Below, piece after piece: positions 1 through 11,110 of a DNA stretch of 64,000 bases (positions are counted from its first letter, which is position 1; each line of letters begins with the position of its first letter). The stretch covers positions 8,496,001 to 8,560,000 of the forward strand of contig OU612067.1 in NCBI GenBank assembly GCA_914767715.1, in the 5' to 3' direction. This DNA is from Membranipora membranacea (taxonomy: Eukaryota; Bryozoa; Gymnolaemata; Cheilostomatida; Membraniporidae). Position numbers and translations under genes: made by a program. Under the pieces are notes generated by a model. It ran no database searches, was not told the DNA's origin, and was given only the letters and a program-made list of their open reading frames with translations.

Positions 1-30
1 AACTTATGCTATAGCTGCTTCTGGCCTAAG

Positions 31-430
31 TGATAGATATTAGTGTGGGTGTAGAGTTTATTGGCAATAAAGGGACGGAAAGGATGCTTTCTGTCTGTAA
101 AGAATGAAAGCACTTACAGGCGATGGACTTATATGTAAATATATATATTCAAAAGCTACCTGGCCTGTCCTGGCCTGGCCTGGCCTGGCCTGGCCTGGCC
201 TGGCCTGGCCCAAGATGGGTATTTGTGAATTTAACTTTTGACCTCGGATGAGGAATCGTTTCCGTTGAAAAGTGCAACTTCATGTATAAAACCAGCGATT
301 AAACTTTTGACTTATGGTTGATGTTAGCTACAAATGTTTCCGGCTTGCCTATCAGAGTTTATAACGTATATTGAATGGGTCATGATTTGCAATCAAACAT
401 GGTGCAAATATTGGTTCAAGTTAAAGCGTT
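31..430 (-). repeat. End of a dispersed repeat, paralogous to 29931-30371
   Basis: The sequence from about position 31 matches the block beginning at 29931 almost base for base, apart from the array length. It belongs to the repeat that dominates 25.3-37 kb, recognisable by its phrases about a drop from 'gggacggaaa' through the CCTGG array to 'aaaaccagcgattaaac'. No open frame of interest is present. The match is broken at 430 by an inserted element that is absent from the copy at 30371. Confidence 0.75.
159..210. repeat. CCTGG pentanucleotide array, about 10 units
   Basis: Tandem CCTGG units, with one variant unit near the start, lie inside the dispersed repeat. The paralogous array at 30065-30143 is longer (about 16 units). 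Other copies of the same repeat, for example at 25645-25665, have no expansion, so the array grew within particular copies. Confidence 0.95.
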
Positions 431-981
431 AAAGCATCCATGAAATGAACCTTAAAATAATCAAAGGAACTGCTCCAGCTTATAAGCTTTGAAAAGAGCC
501 CAAGAAGAGCTCAATTGGTCAACTAGGGCTAAAGTTACGTCTTATCAAAGTTAGGCCTTGGTGACGCTCGTTCGCGAGCCTCGCGCAGGGGGATATGATG
601 TCATAGACATACATTTTGCGTACCATTAAAAACTTTGGACTGGTGTAATTTCGTCAAAATCGGATGAAATGAGATGAAATCCAACGCAGCTCATAACATC
701 ATAGAGATTAATCCAAAGCAAAAAATTGAAGGAGATAAACGCATATTTTGTTGGGGAAAAAAAGTTGGTTTCACTTTAATAGTTCCATATACAAAAATTG
801 TCGAATATCGGTCGAAAACCCTGCCGTGACCTCACACCCAGGCTTTCTGATTTCACGAGCAATTATTGAAAGGGCCAACTTCAATGCCTCATAGCAAAGC
901 TTGTAGTGGTCCGACGAGGTCAATTTTGGGCTTGTTTTGAAGCTGATTAGCTGGAGAAACAGCTTCACTTCATGGATGCTT
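431..981. mobile_element. Short inverted-repeat DNA transposon (MITE-like)
   Basis: The ends are inverted copies of each other: the left end reads aaagcatccatgaaatgaac and the right end is its near-perfect reverse complement (positions 962-981). The paralogous block at 30361-30385 runs straight through this point without the 550 bp, which marks it as an insertion. Flanking TTAA/TTCA-like bases hint at a TTAA-type target, but the duplication is not clean. I see no convincing transposase; the antisense frame at 771-968 resembles nothing I know. Confidence 0.75.
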
Positions 982-1137
982 CAAGAGAGACGGGATTATG
1001 TATGTACCGCAATCCCTCACCTATAGATCGCGCGATTTATAAGTGAAGGCGGCTGTAAGAGAGTAGCATATAGACGCGACTATCATTTGAAGCATTTTTG
1101 TATTAACTTTGGACTAAAACCTATTACAATCACCAAA

Positions 1138-1210
1138 GTGGAATAGCTCAGTGGTAAAGTGTTCGACTTGCAATAATGAAGTTGTGAGTTCAACACCCAC
1201 TGGGGGCAGC
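1138..1210 (+). other. tRNA-like sequence inside the pogo-like element
   Basis: An A-box-like stretch (tagctcagtgg) is followed by a B-box-like stretch (gagttcaacacc) at tRNA spacing. The acceptor arms do not pair, so this is a tRNA-derived relic such as a SINE head rather than a working tRNA gene. Confidence 0.5.
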
Positions 1211-1321
1211 TTTTTCCCCAAAACTACTCATTTGTAGTGAGTGAATTTGTGCCACAAAATTCAAATTTTTCAACAATCAGCATATCATATCTCTCTTACA
1301 GTCTTTCAAAATAAATAAAAC

Positions 1322-1474
1322 ATGCCAAGAACCTCATACACCATTCAGCAGAAACTGGAAGTATTGAGAACAGTTGAAAAGAATAACAACCTTGACAAGA
1401 CTGCAAGGGAATTGAACATTAATAGACGCTTGATTCAAAGATGGAGAACTTCCAAACATCAACTACTGATATGA
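1322..1474 (+). pseudogene. N-terminal helix-turn-helix fragment of a pogo/CENP-B-like transposase
   Basis: A 50-residue frame starts at ATG 1322 and ends at TGA 1472-1474. It begins MPRTSYTIQQKLEVLR and ends with INRRLIQRW. The pattern 'S-Y-T-x-x-x-K-L-x-V-L' followed by 'T-A-R-E-L-x-I-x-x-x-x-I-x-x-W' is that of the Psq/CENP-B N-terminal DNA-binding domain of pogo-type transposases. No DDE catalytic domain follows, because the right inverted repeat begins soon after. It is most likely a remnant of the autonomous parent. Whether it is expressed as a small DNA-binding protein cannot be judged here. Confidence 0.65.
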
Positions 1475-1839
1475 TTCACTTATAAGACACTGTGTCTTAT
1501 AGCTGTGGGGTGTCTTATAGCTGTGTCTTATAACAGGAGCATTTTTATTTTTTCTGAGGAGGGTGATTCACTTATAAGTCCGGTGACTTATAGGTGAGGT
1601 TTTACGGTATGTGTATTGTATCATTGGTGATAACATTGTTGCTTGGTTCAGCGCTGTTGTAAAAATAAAATATATTAAAGGATAAAAAGATGAAAAAGAA
1701 GAAAAAATAAAATGGCTATTACTCTACTTAAATGATCCGTCCAAAAAAGATACAGAACTTCCTCAGGTTTGTTCTGTGTTTTGATTTCGTTCTAAAGTCA
1801 TAGGTTTATTGTTTAGATGAATCGTTCGAGGGCATTTTG

Positions 1840-2275
1840 TATTAAGTCGTGATTCATAAAATTCATTCATTGCTTTGCATCAGTTTTCCACCACTTAGTT
1901 TGAAGGCGATATGGACCTGAAAATTTAGAACTTTAAGATCATCAGCTGTTGGGTGTTTGAAGGTGACTGCCAGATTGAAGAGGATGATGCTCTCAATGAA
2001 CGTCTTGCATGCTCGTGATTGTCTTAGGGCTGACACCTAGTTTTGATGGTCTCTTCATAATATATAGACGATTGCTGATTTTTCCTGTCACTAAATTTGT
2101 ATTTTCTGAGTATGTAAGTTTGGAGGTGACTATGTCGCTAAGGTATTTGTATTTCTCGACTTGTTCGATGTTATTCTGTTGATCAGGATTGGGTTGGTGC
2201 CGCTGAATTGTAAAGAGCAGTTCTTCGGTTTTGCTAGAGTTGAGTTGAGTTGAGTTTAATTGTACATTCATAATT
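1840..2275 (-). mobile_element. LINE fragment (family A), C-terminal reverse transcriptase part
   Basis: The minus strand encodes NSSKTEELLF, then VEKYKYLSDIVTSKLTYSEN, KRPSKLGVSPKTIT, and, after a shift, FNLAVTFKHPTADDLK. This is the thumb and following region of a non-LTR reverse transcriptase. It is broken by frameshifts. Nearly the same fragment lies at 30600-31060, and the upstream catalytic part of the same family lies at 32520-33100 and 37555-37870. Confidence 0.8.
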
Positions 2276-2339
2276 ATCTTTTGAAGTGGGGCAGCATCAA
2301 TGATAGTACTTGAATGATTACACTAAAAATTATGTCCAG

Positions 2340-2355
2340 AGTTATAGTTATTCAT

Positions 2356-2427
<72 letters not shown>

Positions 2428-2805
2428 TTGCTGTCCGTCTAAGTAAACGATGACTGCACCGAGGTGCGACATAGGAAGAGGTTTATAGTGACGACTAGGT
2501 TTCCGAGTCGTTAGTGCCACTTTTTAACCACTGACAGCTTTTTAACCCAGCGTTAAGCATAGCGCTACAAGGCCGGGGCTGCAGTGGTTGATGACAGCAT
2601 CATCCTGTATAGAGCTATACCATGCAGGAGGGATCTTTAATCTGCATGCACGATGGTGTTGTACATACAGAAGACCTCCATTATTTATAGACCTGATCCG
2701 AAGGGACTGTGTGATCAGTCAAAGTCGAAACGACTTTCGGTCCCGGACGGGGTTTGAACCCACAACCAGCTGGTCAAGTGGCAGACACGCTGACCACTGC
2801 ATGTG
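2340..2805 (-). mobile_element. tRNA-derived SINE (family 2) with ATT-repeat tail
   Basis: Read on the minus strand, the element starts with a tRNA-like head near 2805 (A-box region ggtcagcgtgt, B box gggttcaaacccc), has a body of about 350 bp, and ends in an (ATT)n tail, seen on the plus strand as (TAA)n at 2358-2426. A second copy lies at 31120-31570 with a shorter tail. The head is internally diverged, so it is not a functional tRNA gene. Confidence 0.75.
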
Positions 2806-3019
2806 CAAAACTGACTGTAATTCATATAAAAAGTAAAAAAACTGTTATTTATCTTCTCTGTCCTTGCTTTCTTGGGCCTAAAAACAGTATGGCATCTTGA
2901 GGATCTCCTGGAATTATTAAAAAAGATCCTATCATGTAGCGGATGTGCACAGCTGTTGGTCACCTTACTAAAATGCGTGGTAGATTGACGTATAATAAAG
3001 TCATCGAGTGAAATCATAT

Positions 3020-3572
3020 CAAGTATATCCAGCCTGTCACAATATTGCGCATGAGGGAAAATAATTCGGCTGGCAGCGTCTTGAGCATGCTCTAGCTTCG
3101 AATTGGTAGTGTCTGATAAAAATTGATAAGAAACTGGCGCACCATAACAGAGAACTGATCTAGTATTTGCACAGTAAAAATTACATAGCCAGTTGAGGAC
3201 ATTCCCAATTTTTTTAGTTGTCTCGTTGAAAATAACTTAGAGTTGCATCTTTTGATTATAGTATTAACATGTGGAATAAAAGTCAGGCGGTCATCAATGT
3301 AGATGCCTAAAAACTTCATCACCTGGGAGGGATTGATGCTACTATTTTTCATAAAATACTGGATTTCGATTTTCTTGTAAATAATTCAAAGAAAATTCAT
3401 AATGACAGTCTTGTCAGCATTTAGGAGCATGTGATTGTTTGCTGACCATAGAGCGGTCTGTTGAATGCCTGGCACAATTTATTGACTATCAGGGTCGCTA
3501 ACTCTTAAATAGAAAGTGCTATCATCTGCAAACTTGACAGTTTTGAACTCGGGAACTAGGCGATCAATCAAC
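3020..3572 (-). mobile_element. LINE fragment (family B), reverse transcriptase part
   Basis: The minus strand encodes, from about 3560 down, part of the palm (FADDST-type region) and then the thumb, with VMKFLGIYIDDRLTFIPHVN and KLFSTRQLKKLGMSSTG. Frameshifts break it. A longer copy lies at 31780-32515 and a palm-only copy at 37215-37520. At 3572 it is cut by the start of the collagen-GRL segmental duplication. Confidence 0.8.
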
Positions 3573-3734
3573 GAATGTTAGCTTGTTGATGTTGTTGTTT
3601 GAGATGTTAGTTTGGGACTCCTATGAGAGACATCAAAAGGTCATTGAAATCTTGATTGTTCAATTTTCCGAAAAATGGTACAGAATTTGCAAAAATAAAG
3701 ACATTGTGATAACGCCGCTCTTTTGTTTAAAAAG

Positions 3735-5290
3735 CCAATAATCGCAGGAAGTTGAGACGGAGACCCAAACAACAATCTAGAGGTCAGACTAGGGGAAGCA
3801 GTAGGAGAAGTGGTGTTAGCAGCAGATGTAGCTGCCCACCAGGTCCACAAGGCCCTCCTGGACCTGACGGTCAAAGAGGTAAAAACCCTCTTTTCTCTTA
3901 TAATTCTAAAGACTAACATAAGTAAAAGCATGGGCGCATTTGATGCATTCATAACCGAAAGTGAGGATCAACGTCACTGTAATAATTTGTTTGGCAGGGT
4001 GTTAGCCATATTATTAGATGTTATTAAATCATTGCATAATGGACAATGTAAAAGTGAGGCGGAAGGGTAATTTTGGAGAGTTTTATTTTTCAATCTAGTT
4101 AACCTGATCAATTTGTCATGTCTGAGTTTGATAGCCAAGACATAAATAGTACCCAATACATGTACAAACATCGGTTATAATATTTTATCTTGCTGCAACT
4201 GATGTCGCCAGGAAACAGTAATAGCATCATGGATAAGTTTCTGCTGAGTAATCATCTGCGCCTTTATTGGTGCTAAATTTGGATTATATCTGCGATTCTT
4301 TTTCTGCAAAACGTTGGGCTTGTGCAAAATTTCACTTTACATCTAAAAATCTTGACAACTGGTATTTTGAGATCATCAACTCAGAGGTAAAATAGATGGA
4401 TACAGATACCTGAACATGAACATGAAAACATTCAACATTAAAAAAGTTTGTTCTCTATGATTATCTATGCCTTATTCTTTTTTTTAGGAGACACTATGGT
4501 CAATGGAGATTTAGTCCCAGTTGTTGGTATCCCAGGAATAAAAGGGCAAAAGGGCTTTGCTGGTGCTCAGGGGGATAGAGGATTTCCTGGTAAGTGCTTT
4601 AAAATTATTGTTTATATCAGACATGTACAGTGTTTTAGTATTAAAAAAGATGACAACTACTACCGAGCTTGTACATTCAGTCTCCACACTATTTTCTTGC
4701 CGATGACCTTTATTCTTAATTTGTACCTTGTAGGTCGTACAGGAGCACCAGGCCCTCAAGGTGATCAAGGATTTCAAGGAAGCAACGGTGTGAATGGTGC
4801 ACAGGGAAACAATGGTATACCAGGTAACCCAGGATTCGGCGGTGTTCCAGGGGCGACAGGAAGAGATGGTGCAAACGGAGCGCCTGGTGCGCGAGGAGTA
4901 TCAGGAAATGATGGGGCACAAGGCGGACAGGGGATTATAGGGCCCCCTGGAGTTCCAGGAACTAACGCAAACCCAGGGTTGCCAGGCTTTCCAGGAACCG
5001 GTGGGAACCAAGGATCTCCCGGTGTACAAGGCGCTGCAGGAGTGCCCGGAGGACAAGGACCTGCAGGGCCTGCCGGTCCATCTGGATTTCCTGGCTCAAA
5101 TGGAAATCAAGGACAACCTGGGGTACCAGGCGCATTTGGACAAAGCGGAGTTGATGGGAGTGAGGGACCCGCAGGACAGGATGGTGCAGTAGGAGAAAGC
5201 CCATTGGTAAATTTGGTCATTGACACAATAGCGGCAGATGCAGCAGCAGCAGCAGAAATATCAACATCGACCAGCAGCATGATGGGTTAA
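3735..5290 (+). pseudogene. Membrane collagen copy A, 5'-truncated (exons 3-5 only)
   Basis: Three exons match copy C: 3735-3878 (basic linker, then a Cys-x-Cys motif and the first Gly-X-Y triplets), 4488-4589 (short non-collagenous stretch, then GIPGIKGQKGFAGAQG) and 4734-5290 (the main triple helix). Splice sites are intact and joins keep phase 1. The membrane-anchor exon and the second exon seen in copies B and C are missing; upstream sequence is LINE debris. The third exon ends in a unique tail rich in alanine and serine, and its TAA stop (5288-5290) is supplied by an inserted SINE. Without an anchor or start codon it is probably not made, unless a new upstream exon has been recruited. 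Confidence 0.8.
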
Positions 5291-5423
5291 AAGTTAAAAT
5301 CGCAAGTGTTGTCTCCGTCCGAGGACTGAGAAATATCACTGCCTTAAGGGCGCGGCCGCCATATTCGGCGCCAAGTTGCTCTCAGTTTGCAGGCAGGTCG
5401 GAGCACACCTGGGGCGTGCACAC
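5284..5423 (-). mobile_element. SINE family 1, 3' part only, inserted at the collagen A stop
   Basis: The reverse complement matches the body and tail of the SINEs at 27213-27445 and 32592-32827, including the phrases cggcggccgcgcccttaagg and cagtcctcggacggagacaa and the TTTTAAC tail repeated twice. The tRNA head is absent. In the partner collagen C (41411-41430) the same site lacks it, so the insertion came after the duplication or was lost from the partner. Confidence 0.85.
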
Positions 5424-8094
5424 CTGCCACTTACACATACCTAATTCTATCATAATTTTAATAACAATGAACTGTATTTTCTAACATACCTGTGTTTGGC
5501 CACAAAAAACTTTGTCTTTGCTATGCTATTTTGAAAAGAAAATGCATAAACAATTTTGTCTGAAAGATGTGCTTGTCAATTTTGAATCCTTCTTCTTGCT
5601 TGTGCAGTTTTATGTTACTAGCCATTAGTCAATATTCTGGATGTTGCTTTAATGAGGCATGGCATTAGCAGATTTGTACATCAAGTTATTCCTCGATACT
5701 TTGTTATGAGGTTAAGCAAGCAATATCTGGTAATGGGTATCCCATCTTGTTAGTTTTTTTAAAGTTTTATAATAAATTATAGTTAAGCTTATCATCTCTG
5801 GATTCCATGCCATAGTAGAGAATATATAGGGCTCTCACTTCCAAAATGTTTGGAAATGGAGATTAAATACCTTTATGTTGAAGTTACATCGTCATAAATA
5901 AGTGTTTTCACTTATTGTTCATAATTGTAGGGAAAAAAACATTACAGTGATCATACTAAATGACCATCATTGAATAAGTTTTAGGGTAATTTGATCTTGT
6001 TTCTCTTTTGCATGTTCAAATCTCGGGTCGTAAAAGGAGCGAACGCATTTAAAAATCGAAATGGGGCTAGCAGTCAGCTGCCGAACTCTGTATGGAAGAT
6101 ATTTGATATTTTTCCGAACCTTTTGAGAGTGGAAGCGGTTTTAACAACTTTTCCAGGTTGACTCTCCACCTTACAAGAACTGCTCTCTTTTATAATGTGT
6201 TTATCAACCATATACACACTCAAGCATCTGACACACCAAATTTACTGCAGCTAGATTTCCAAACCCGTTAAAATCTGCTGCTATCAAAAATTAAGTTTCC
6301 TGCTCTCAAGAAAAGATAAGACAACTGCAGAGTGTGACAGACCAGTTTCTTTTAGTTCTTTATTGACATAACTATGGACACATGACCAAAGAAATCGCTG
6401 ACAATTCAACTTTATCCTCAAGTTTATCCTGATTATGCAATGCCTCGCAGGTTAATTTTCTCTGTTTATGAGCACACAACACATTTGGTTAAGCTAAATT
6501 GTTATAGATTGAAACCTCCTGTTTCGGAGTTTCCGTATTTGGTCTGTCAAGAAATCCACTTTGGACATTCAAATAGCAAATAGACACAACTATAGAGTGC
6601 AAACAGAGTACATCTTTTGGGGTAGAACGCCCCCGGAAACCTAACTCAGGCAACATCACTGTTGTGTAGATCTTGATGACTAATTTGCTTATTAGGTATT
6701 ATTTACCTATTACATCGTGGTAATACTGATAGTATTGCAAAACTGACCTCAGTAGAGTTTGACAGTAGCAGTCAAGATGGTTGGGAAGGAATAATAACAA
6801 AATAAGACTTAACTGCCAGGTACACTAAGGTATCACCATAGGGAGACAATATTGTAGCTTACTCTGGTTATATAATCAGTAGAAGGACTGATTAAGTTTT
6901 TGTCTGCTATCTGAATAATATGTTAATAATTTTGCAATTTTGTCTGGACGTATAATAATTAATGTGCCTAGCTGTAGAGACACACAGATGTTCATACCTG
7001 AATCATCTTAACATGTACATGCCCGTCTGTCTGGACATTAACTTGACCTTCACCCTTCATGAGTTTCTGAGCAGAGAAGCCATTAGGGTATTCATAAGGT
7101 TGTATAATGAGGCCTCTCTTGAGAAAAAAAAAGACATACAGAGTTTTTTACATTTTAACATCCAAACTTTTATTTCAGCCAGTAAAATCAATTTGAGATC
7201 CGAGGTTTGGGAGTTGTCCCGTCATGTTTCATAGAATGCCGATTTCCAAATCAAAGTAGAGGTGTGGCAAAAACACAAGTTCAATTGCCCTGTATACTTG
7301 CTTAAGTTCCCAACAACTTCCACCTCTTAAGATAGTCTGAGCCCCTAAACACGCTATAATAACATCTTTGTAATACTCGTGTCCTTCTTCACAGGCTGTC
7401 CCATATGGTCTTGTTGCCTTTGTCGTAAAAATTCATCTGTCGAACCTAAAATAATACAATTATTCCGTGCAATATAGAGCATATGCAGAGATCTTCGGCA
7501 ACGTAGCCTTCAGACTGCCAAATACAGCTCATTATGTTACCGTGCTCTGATTAGTTAATGTGTAACTAACGAAAGCTTGAATGCAATGAAACCACTCAAA
7601 TAAATTGTAGCTACAAGGCATGTCACAATATCACAAACCACATAAAAGGGAGACCAACCCTGCTAGCTGAATCTCTATATTATATTATCCATGAATGATA
7701 TAGCCTTATGAACTATCATTGAAGTATTGAATAGGATTTTTAATTTAACAGGCCAGCCCGCTGACGCTCTTTGGTAACCAAAGAAAAACCTAACCAAAGC
7801 TTTCTCCACATCCTGACAGCCGTGAAGAGTACCTGCTCTTCATGGCGTAAGCTAAGACTTTTTCGTAATCCAATAAATGGCTATTTACATATGACATTAA
7901 TTCAGTTTGTATGAATTCAAATATGCACTGGAAACAGTTCAGAGTTACTATCTATTGCTAAGTGCCACAATGAGTTCCTGAACATACAAAACTGATGAAG
8001 CCGGTTAACTTTGTCCATTTCTATAGATAGTTGGCCTGCTTCCAAGTTTTACTGTCAACTGCTGCATTTGTTACTGTGACAGATAATCTGCAAT

Positions 8095-9016
8095 ATGAGG
8101 GTTGACAGCGAGATAAGGAAATCTGGGTCCATCCTTGCAACCCTAGATAGACCGACCAGGTATATCCTTCTGGTAGCTGGGATAGTCTCAGGCAAAGGAG
8201 CACTGCTGACAAAATCTCAACATCTTCAGAGACTTTTCACCGCTCGTCACTTTATCACCTGTATGGTACTGATTTCTTTTCTCCTCACCAAACTGATCCA
8301 GACCTGGCCGGGACTCAGAACAGGACAGGAACATAGAATTTCTGCTCGGTGAAGATTGCGACCTGTGCCTGGCTGTCACATTGTACTGTTAACTCATGCA
8401 TTCTATTTATGGCTGGATACAGTAAATGGGGTCTTGAGAAATATTATGCGGGACTCGCTGATGTAGAGGAAAAACTTATTGCGCTTGGTGCTGAAATAAG
8501 TTACATGAAGATCAAGATCTTAGTTGGCGTTGTGTCCAGTTTCTTTGTAATAGTCGGACTTGCCTTTGGACTACAAGAAGTTGTTTATTACTCAGGGGGA
8601 GACAATGTGCACCCAAACTTTCTTGCTCTGCTTAATCCTAACACTACATCACCAACGAGTCTAGTTATCTTTGACACATATCAGATTGGGGCGGATATAT
8701 TTATAAATCTCATGTGGACATATCCTGTAGCGTACTTTGTTTGTGGTGCAGAACTCAGTGGATAGTTCTAAGAGACTACAACCATCATCTCGAGCAGGAA
8801 ATTTCTGACAATCCCTCGGAAGTACTCACCAAGCTGAAGGATTACCGAATACTGCATCTACGACTCACCGGACTAGTGGCTCAAGCGAATCAAATATTCT
8901 CACCAATGCTGGGGCTCGTATTGTCAGCAAATGTGGTGCAAGCGCTCCTGGTGTTGTACATTGTGTCTTTCCCTAATCCTTAGGACTTCTCTAACTACGT
9001 CATATGGATGACAATA
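8095..9016 (+). pseudogene. Gustatory-receptor-like pseudogene (GRL copy 1), exon 1 only
   Basis: Homologous at nucleotide level to exon 1 of the intact GRL at 59432. The start ATG (8095) and the first 70 or so codons are kept. Compared with the intact copy it has a 4-base insertion near 8308, a 1-base insertion near 8352, a 1-base loss near 8748 and an in-frame TAG at 8981-8983. Similarity stops near 9016, still inside exon 1; exons 2-4, including the one with the family's C-terminal motif, are not found downstream. The predicted helices are still recognisable in three frames. Confidence 0.9.
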
Positions 9017-9975
9017 CCAAGAATGTACATCATATCAAAAACTGTTTAACACTTCCATTTGAGACTTTAATTATTGAACTACTTTCTGGTTGATGATAGT
9101 AACCATACGCGGTACATCATACATTATATATTATATACCATGTAATGCTGTATAAACACTATTTACTACCCACTGAACCTCAATCTTACTCAAAGAAGCT
9201 GGAGCAGTTTTACAGCCTGTCTCCAACCTGAACAGAGGCATATATGACTCCACTACAAAAGAAAATAATTTTTTTTTACCCTGTTTTCTAAAATTTTGTA
9301 TAAACTCAGTTATGCTAGCATGAGGGATTATCCTCAAACAATTTCATTGACTTTGGTACAATTTAGTATTCCATCCTATCTTGCACTCAACACAGCAATG
9401 CTTTCAAAATACCCACAATGCACCAGTTCATGAGTGCCTGTATGTGTTAAATACCAAAGAGCATATTTACACCGTGTTATCTACTATGTTCCAGCTGCTT
9501 AGAGTACCGATGAATGACACGTGCACCGTTGTTTCGGCTTCTGTTGCAACTATGTCATTATTTATTGGCTGTTTGGTTACTGTTTGGGTGTGGTATTAGG
9601 CCGAGGACAAGAAATTGAAGAAGTACCAGGACCCTAAATAGAATTGTATAGGTATTCAGTTACATACAAAGTTTTTGTAGTCAACTAATGAAATAAATGA
9701 AGTAATTTTATTTGTAAGGAAGCTTCATTAGTGCAATAAGAATTGGGCCTACAAACTGATAGTAGAGTTTGCGTATCGCATAGTTGGTTAGCCACACAAA
9801 ATACTATGGGTTCTAAGACTGTGATTACAACCAAGAATTCACCAACCCTTTTAATTTTCAACCAGCTTCACGTCCTTTTCTTTTTTTTTAATTTTTTATT
9901 GTCATCATTGTCAGCTCATCAACAAGGTTTTCTGTGTCCTTGAAACCTTTCACAACATCAACCTTCAATAAACCA
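9017..9975. other. Stretch with no recognised gene
   Basis: This AT-rich stretch downstream of the GRL pseudogene has only short frames. The one at 9381-9599 ends in a hydrophobic run, but it shows no clear similarity to the missing GRL exons and has no splice support. Confidence 0.6.
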
Positions 9976-11110
9976 CCATGTTTAAATTACAATTCAGGCA
10001 ATGTCAACAAACAGATGCTGACATGAAATTTACAAAAAATATACCAAGGATGGGTATCACGACTTTTTTTCCGCTCCAAGAAAAAATTGATTCCTTTCAA
10101 GCCTGCCTCATGAGGAGGAGCAACCCCTACCCGGGCCGATCCAAAACCTGTTGTCTTCCTTTGCACTAGGTCCTATTTGACCGCCCTATTTAACGGGCCC
10201 CTTAAGCTCGGGTCGCTTGTGTGGGGTAGTACCCTATACCCTTGCCCGCCGTTGCCGTCTACTCTTTTCTCGAAGAGGCAGAGGGGGATGTTTATACTAC
10301 ATGCAATCACACAGTAAACCTCCTGTATTTATGGTCCTGATCCGAACAGAGCTGGCTAGGATGAATGGGCTTGCCAGTGCCAAATCAGAAATGAAACTGG
10401 CGACGAAAATCGAACCTGGATTTTAAGATCCCAAGGCCATACCCTTAACCGTCAGACCACTCCTGACTCTGCGGGTCTTCGTTCTCCATCAGCGCCAGCT
10501 TTAACAAGGGGCAATTTTGCACTAAATAAACATGCCTTACGGCAGCAGTTAAAACTTCACAGTCCGACGCAATCATATCAGACTCCGACCAGTTCAAGGC
10601 CCCAAAGACCTTATACAAAATCCAGAATATTGAAATCCTCGGATAACCTGGTGGGTAAATATAATGACTTGAAATTTACAAAAAATATGCCAAGGGTGGG
10701 TATCACACTTTTTTCGCTCCAATCAAACAATAAATTCCCTTCAAACCTTCCTCATACAGAGGAGCAACTCCTGCTTGTCTCAAATCTGAAATCTGTTTTG
10801 CTCTGCGGGTCTTCGTTCTCCATCAATGCCAGTTTTAACGAGAGCCACTTTTGCACTAAAGAAACATGCCAAACGGCAACATTAAAAAATTCAAAGCCTT
10901 TCACAATCATATCAAACCCCGACCAGTTCAGGCCCCCAAAGACCTTATTCAAAATCCAGAGTATTGAAATTGTTGGGTAAAAATGCTAAATTGAAATTTA
11001 CAAAAATATACCTAGGGTGGGTATCACGCTATTTTTTCGCAACGATCAAAAAATAGAATTGTTTCAAACTTACCTAATAATGGGGAGCAGCTCCACTCCT
11101 TTTACACATG
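9976..11110. repeat. Imperfect tandem repeat, period about 330 bp
   Basis: A unit beginning with gaaatttacaaaaaatatac, followed by a gggtatcac motif, occurs near 10024, 10670 and 10993. A second unit part, from ctctgcgggtcttcgttctc to ccagagtattgaaat, occurs at 10468-10640 and 10797-10970. Between the first two copies a SINE-like piece (10240-10470) interrupts the array. No coding capacity. Confidence 0.8.
10240..10470 (-). mobile_element. SINE related to family 2, with a different tRNA-like head
   Basis: On the minus strand a tRNA-like head (gtggtctgacggttaagg; B box caggttcgattt) is followed by a body that shares the phrase ttcggatcagg...ataaata...ggaggt with SINE family 2 at 2340-2805. 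The two elements share part of the body but differ in the head, as expected of SINE families that swap heads. Confidence 0.6.

Larger units (their letters stand above)
1007..1607. mobile_element. Non-autonomous pogo/Tigger-like element with TA target duplication
   Basis: A 601-bp element flanked by TA at 1005-1006 and TA at 1608-1609. The ends are inverted repeats: the left begins ccgcaatccctcacctatag, and the right end read in reverse gives ccgtaaaacctcacctataa. The paralogous block at 30386-30400 holds the empty site with one TA. A TA duplication, inverted ends and a helix-turn-helix fragment inside (1322-1474) all fit the pogo/Tigger group of the Tc1-mariner superfamily. Subgroup is inference. 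Confidence 0.85.
3573..7845. repeat. Segmental duplication carrying collagen A; partner 39752-43757
   Basis: From about 3573 to 7845 the sequence tracks 39752-43757 with only scattered substitutions and small indels, in exons, introns and downstream spacer alike. The left boundary falls in the intron before collagen exon 3, so the first two collagen exons were not carried. Outside the collagen exons (5430-7845) I see no gene. The frame at 6962-7234 is shortened in the partner copy and is probably chance. Confidence 0.9.

Noticed and set aside
2323-2520. Poly-tyrosine open frame
   Set aside because: It is the translation of the (TAA)n tail of a SINE.
4716-5204. Antisense frames across collagen exons (also at 24664, 40888 and 41134)
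   Set aside because: Gly-X-Y codon bias leaves the reverse strand free of stops; these are shadows.
6962-7234. Conserved 90-residue protein between collagen and GRL
   Set aside because: The frame is truncated in the partner (42838-43053) and not maintained in the older copy at 18.3 kb, so its similarity reflects duplication of spacer DNA.
9381-9599. Missing C-terminal exon of GRL copy 1
   Set aside because: The hydrophobic end is superficially similar, but no SYxxxxxQF signature, splice site or nucleotide match to exons 3-4 is present.
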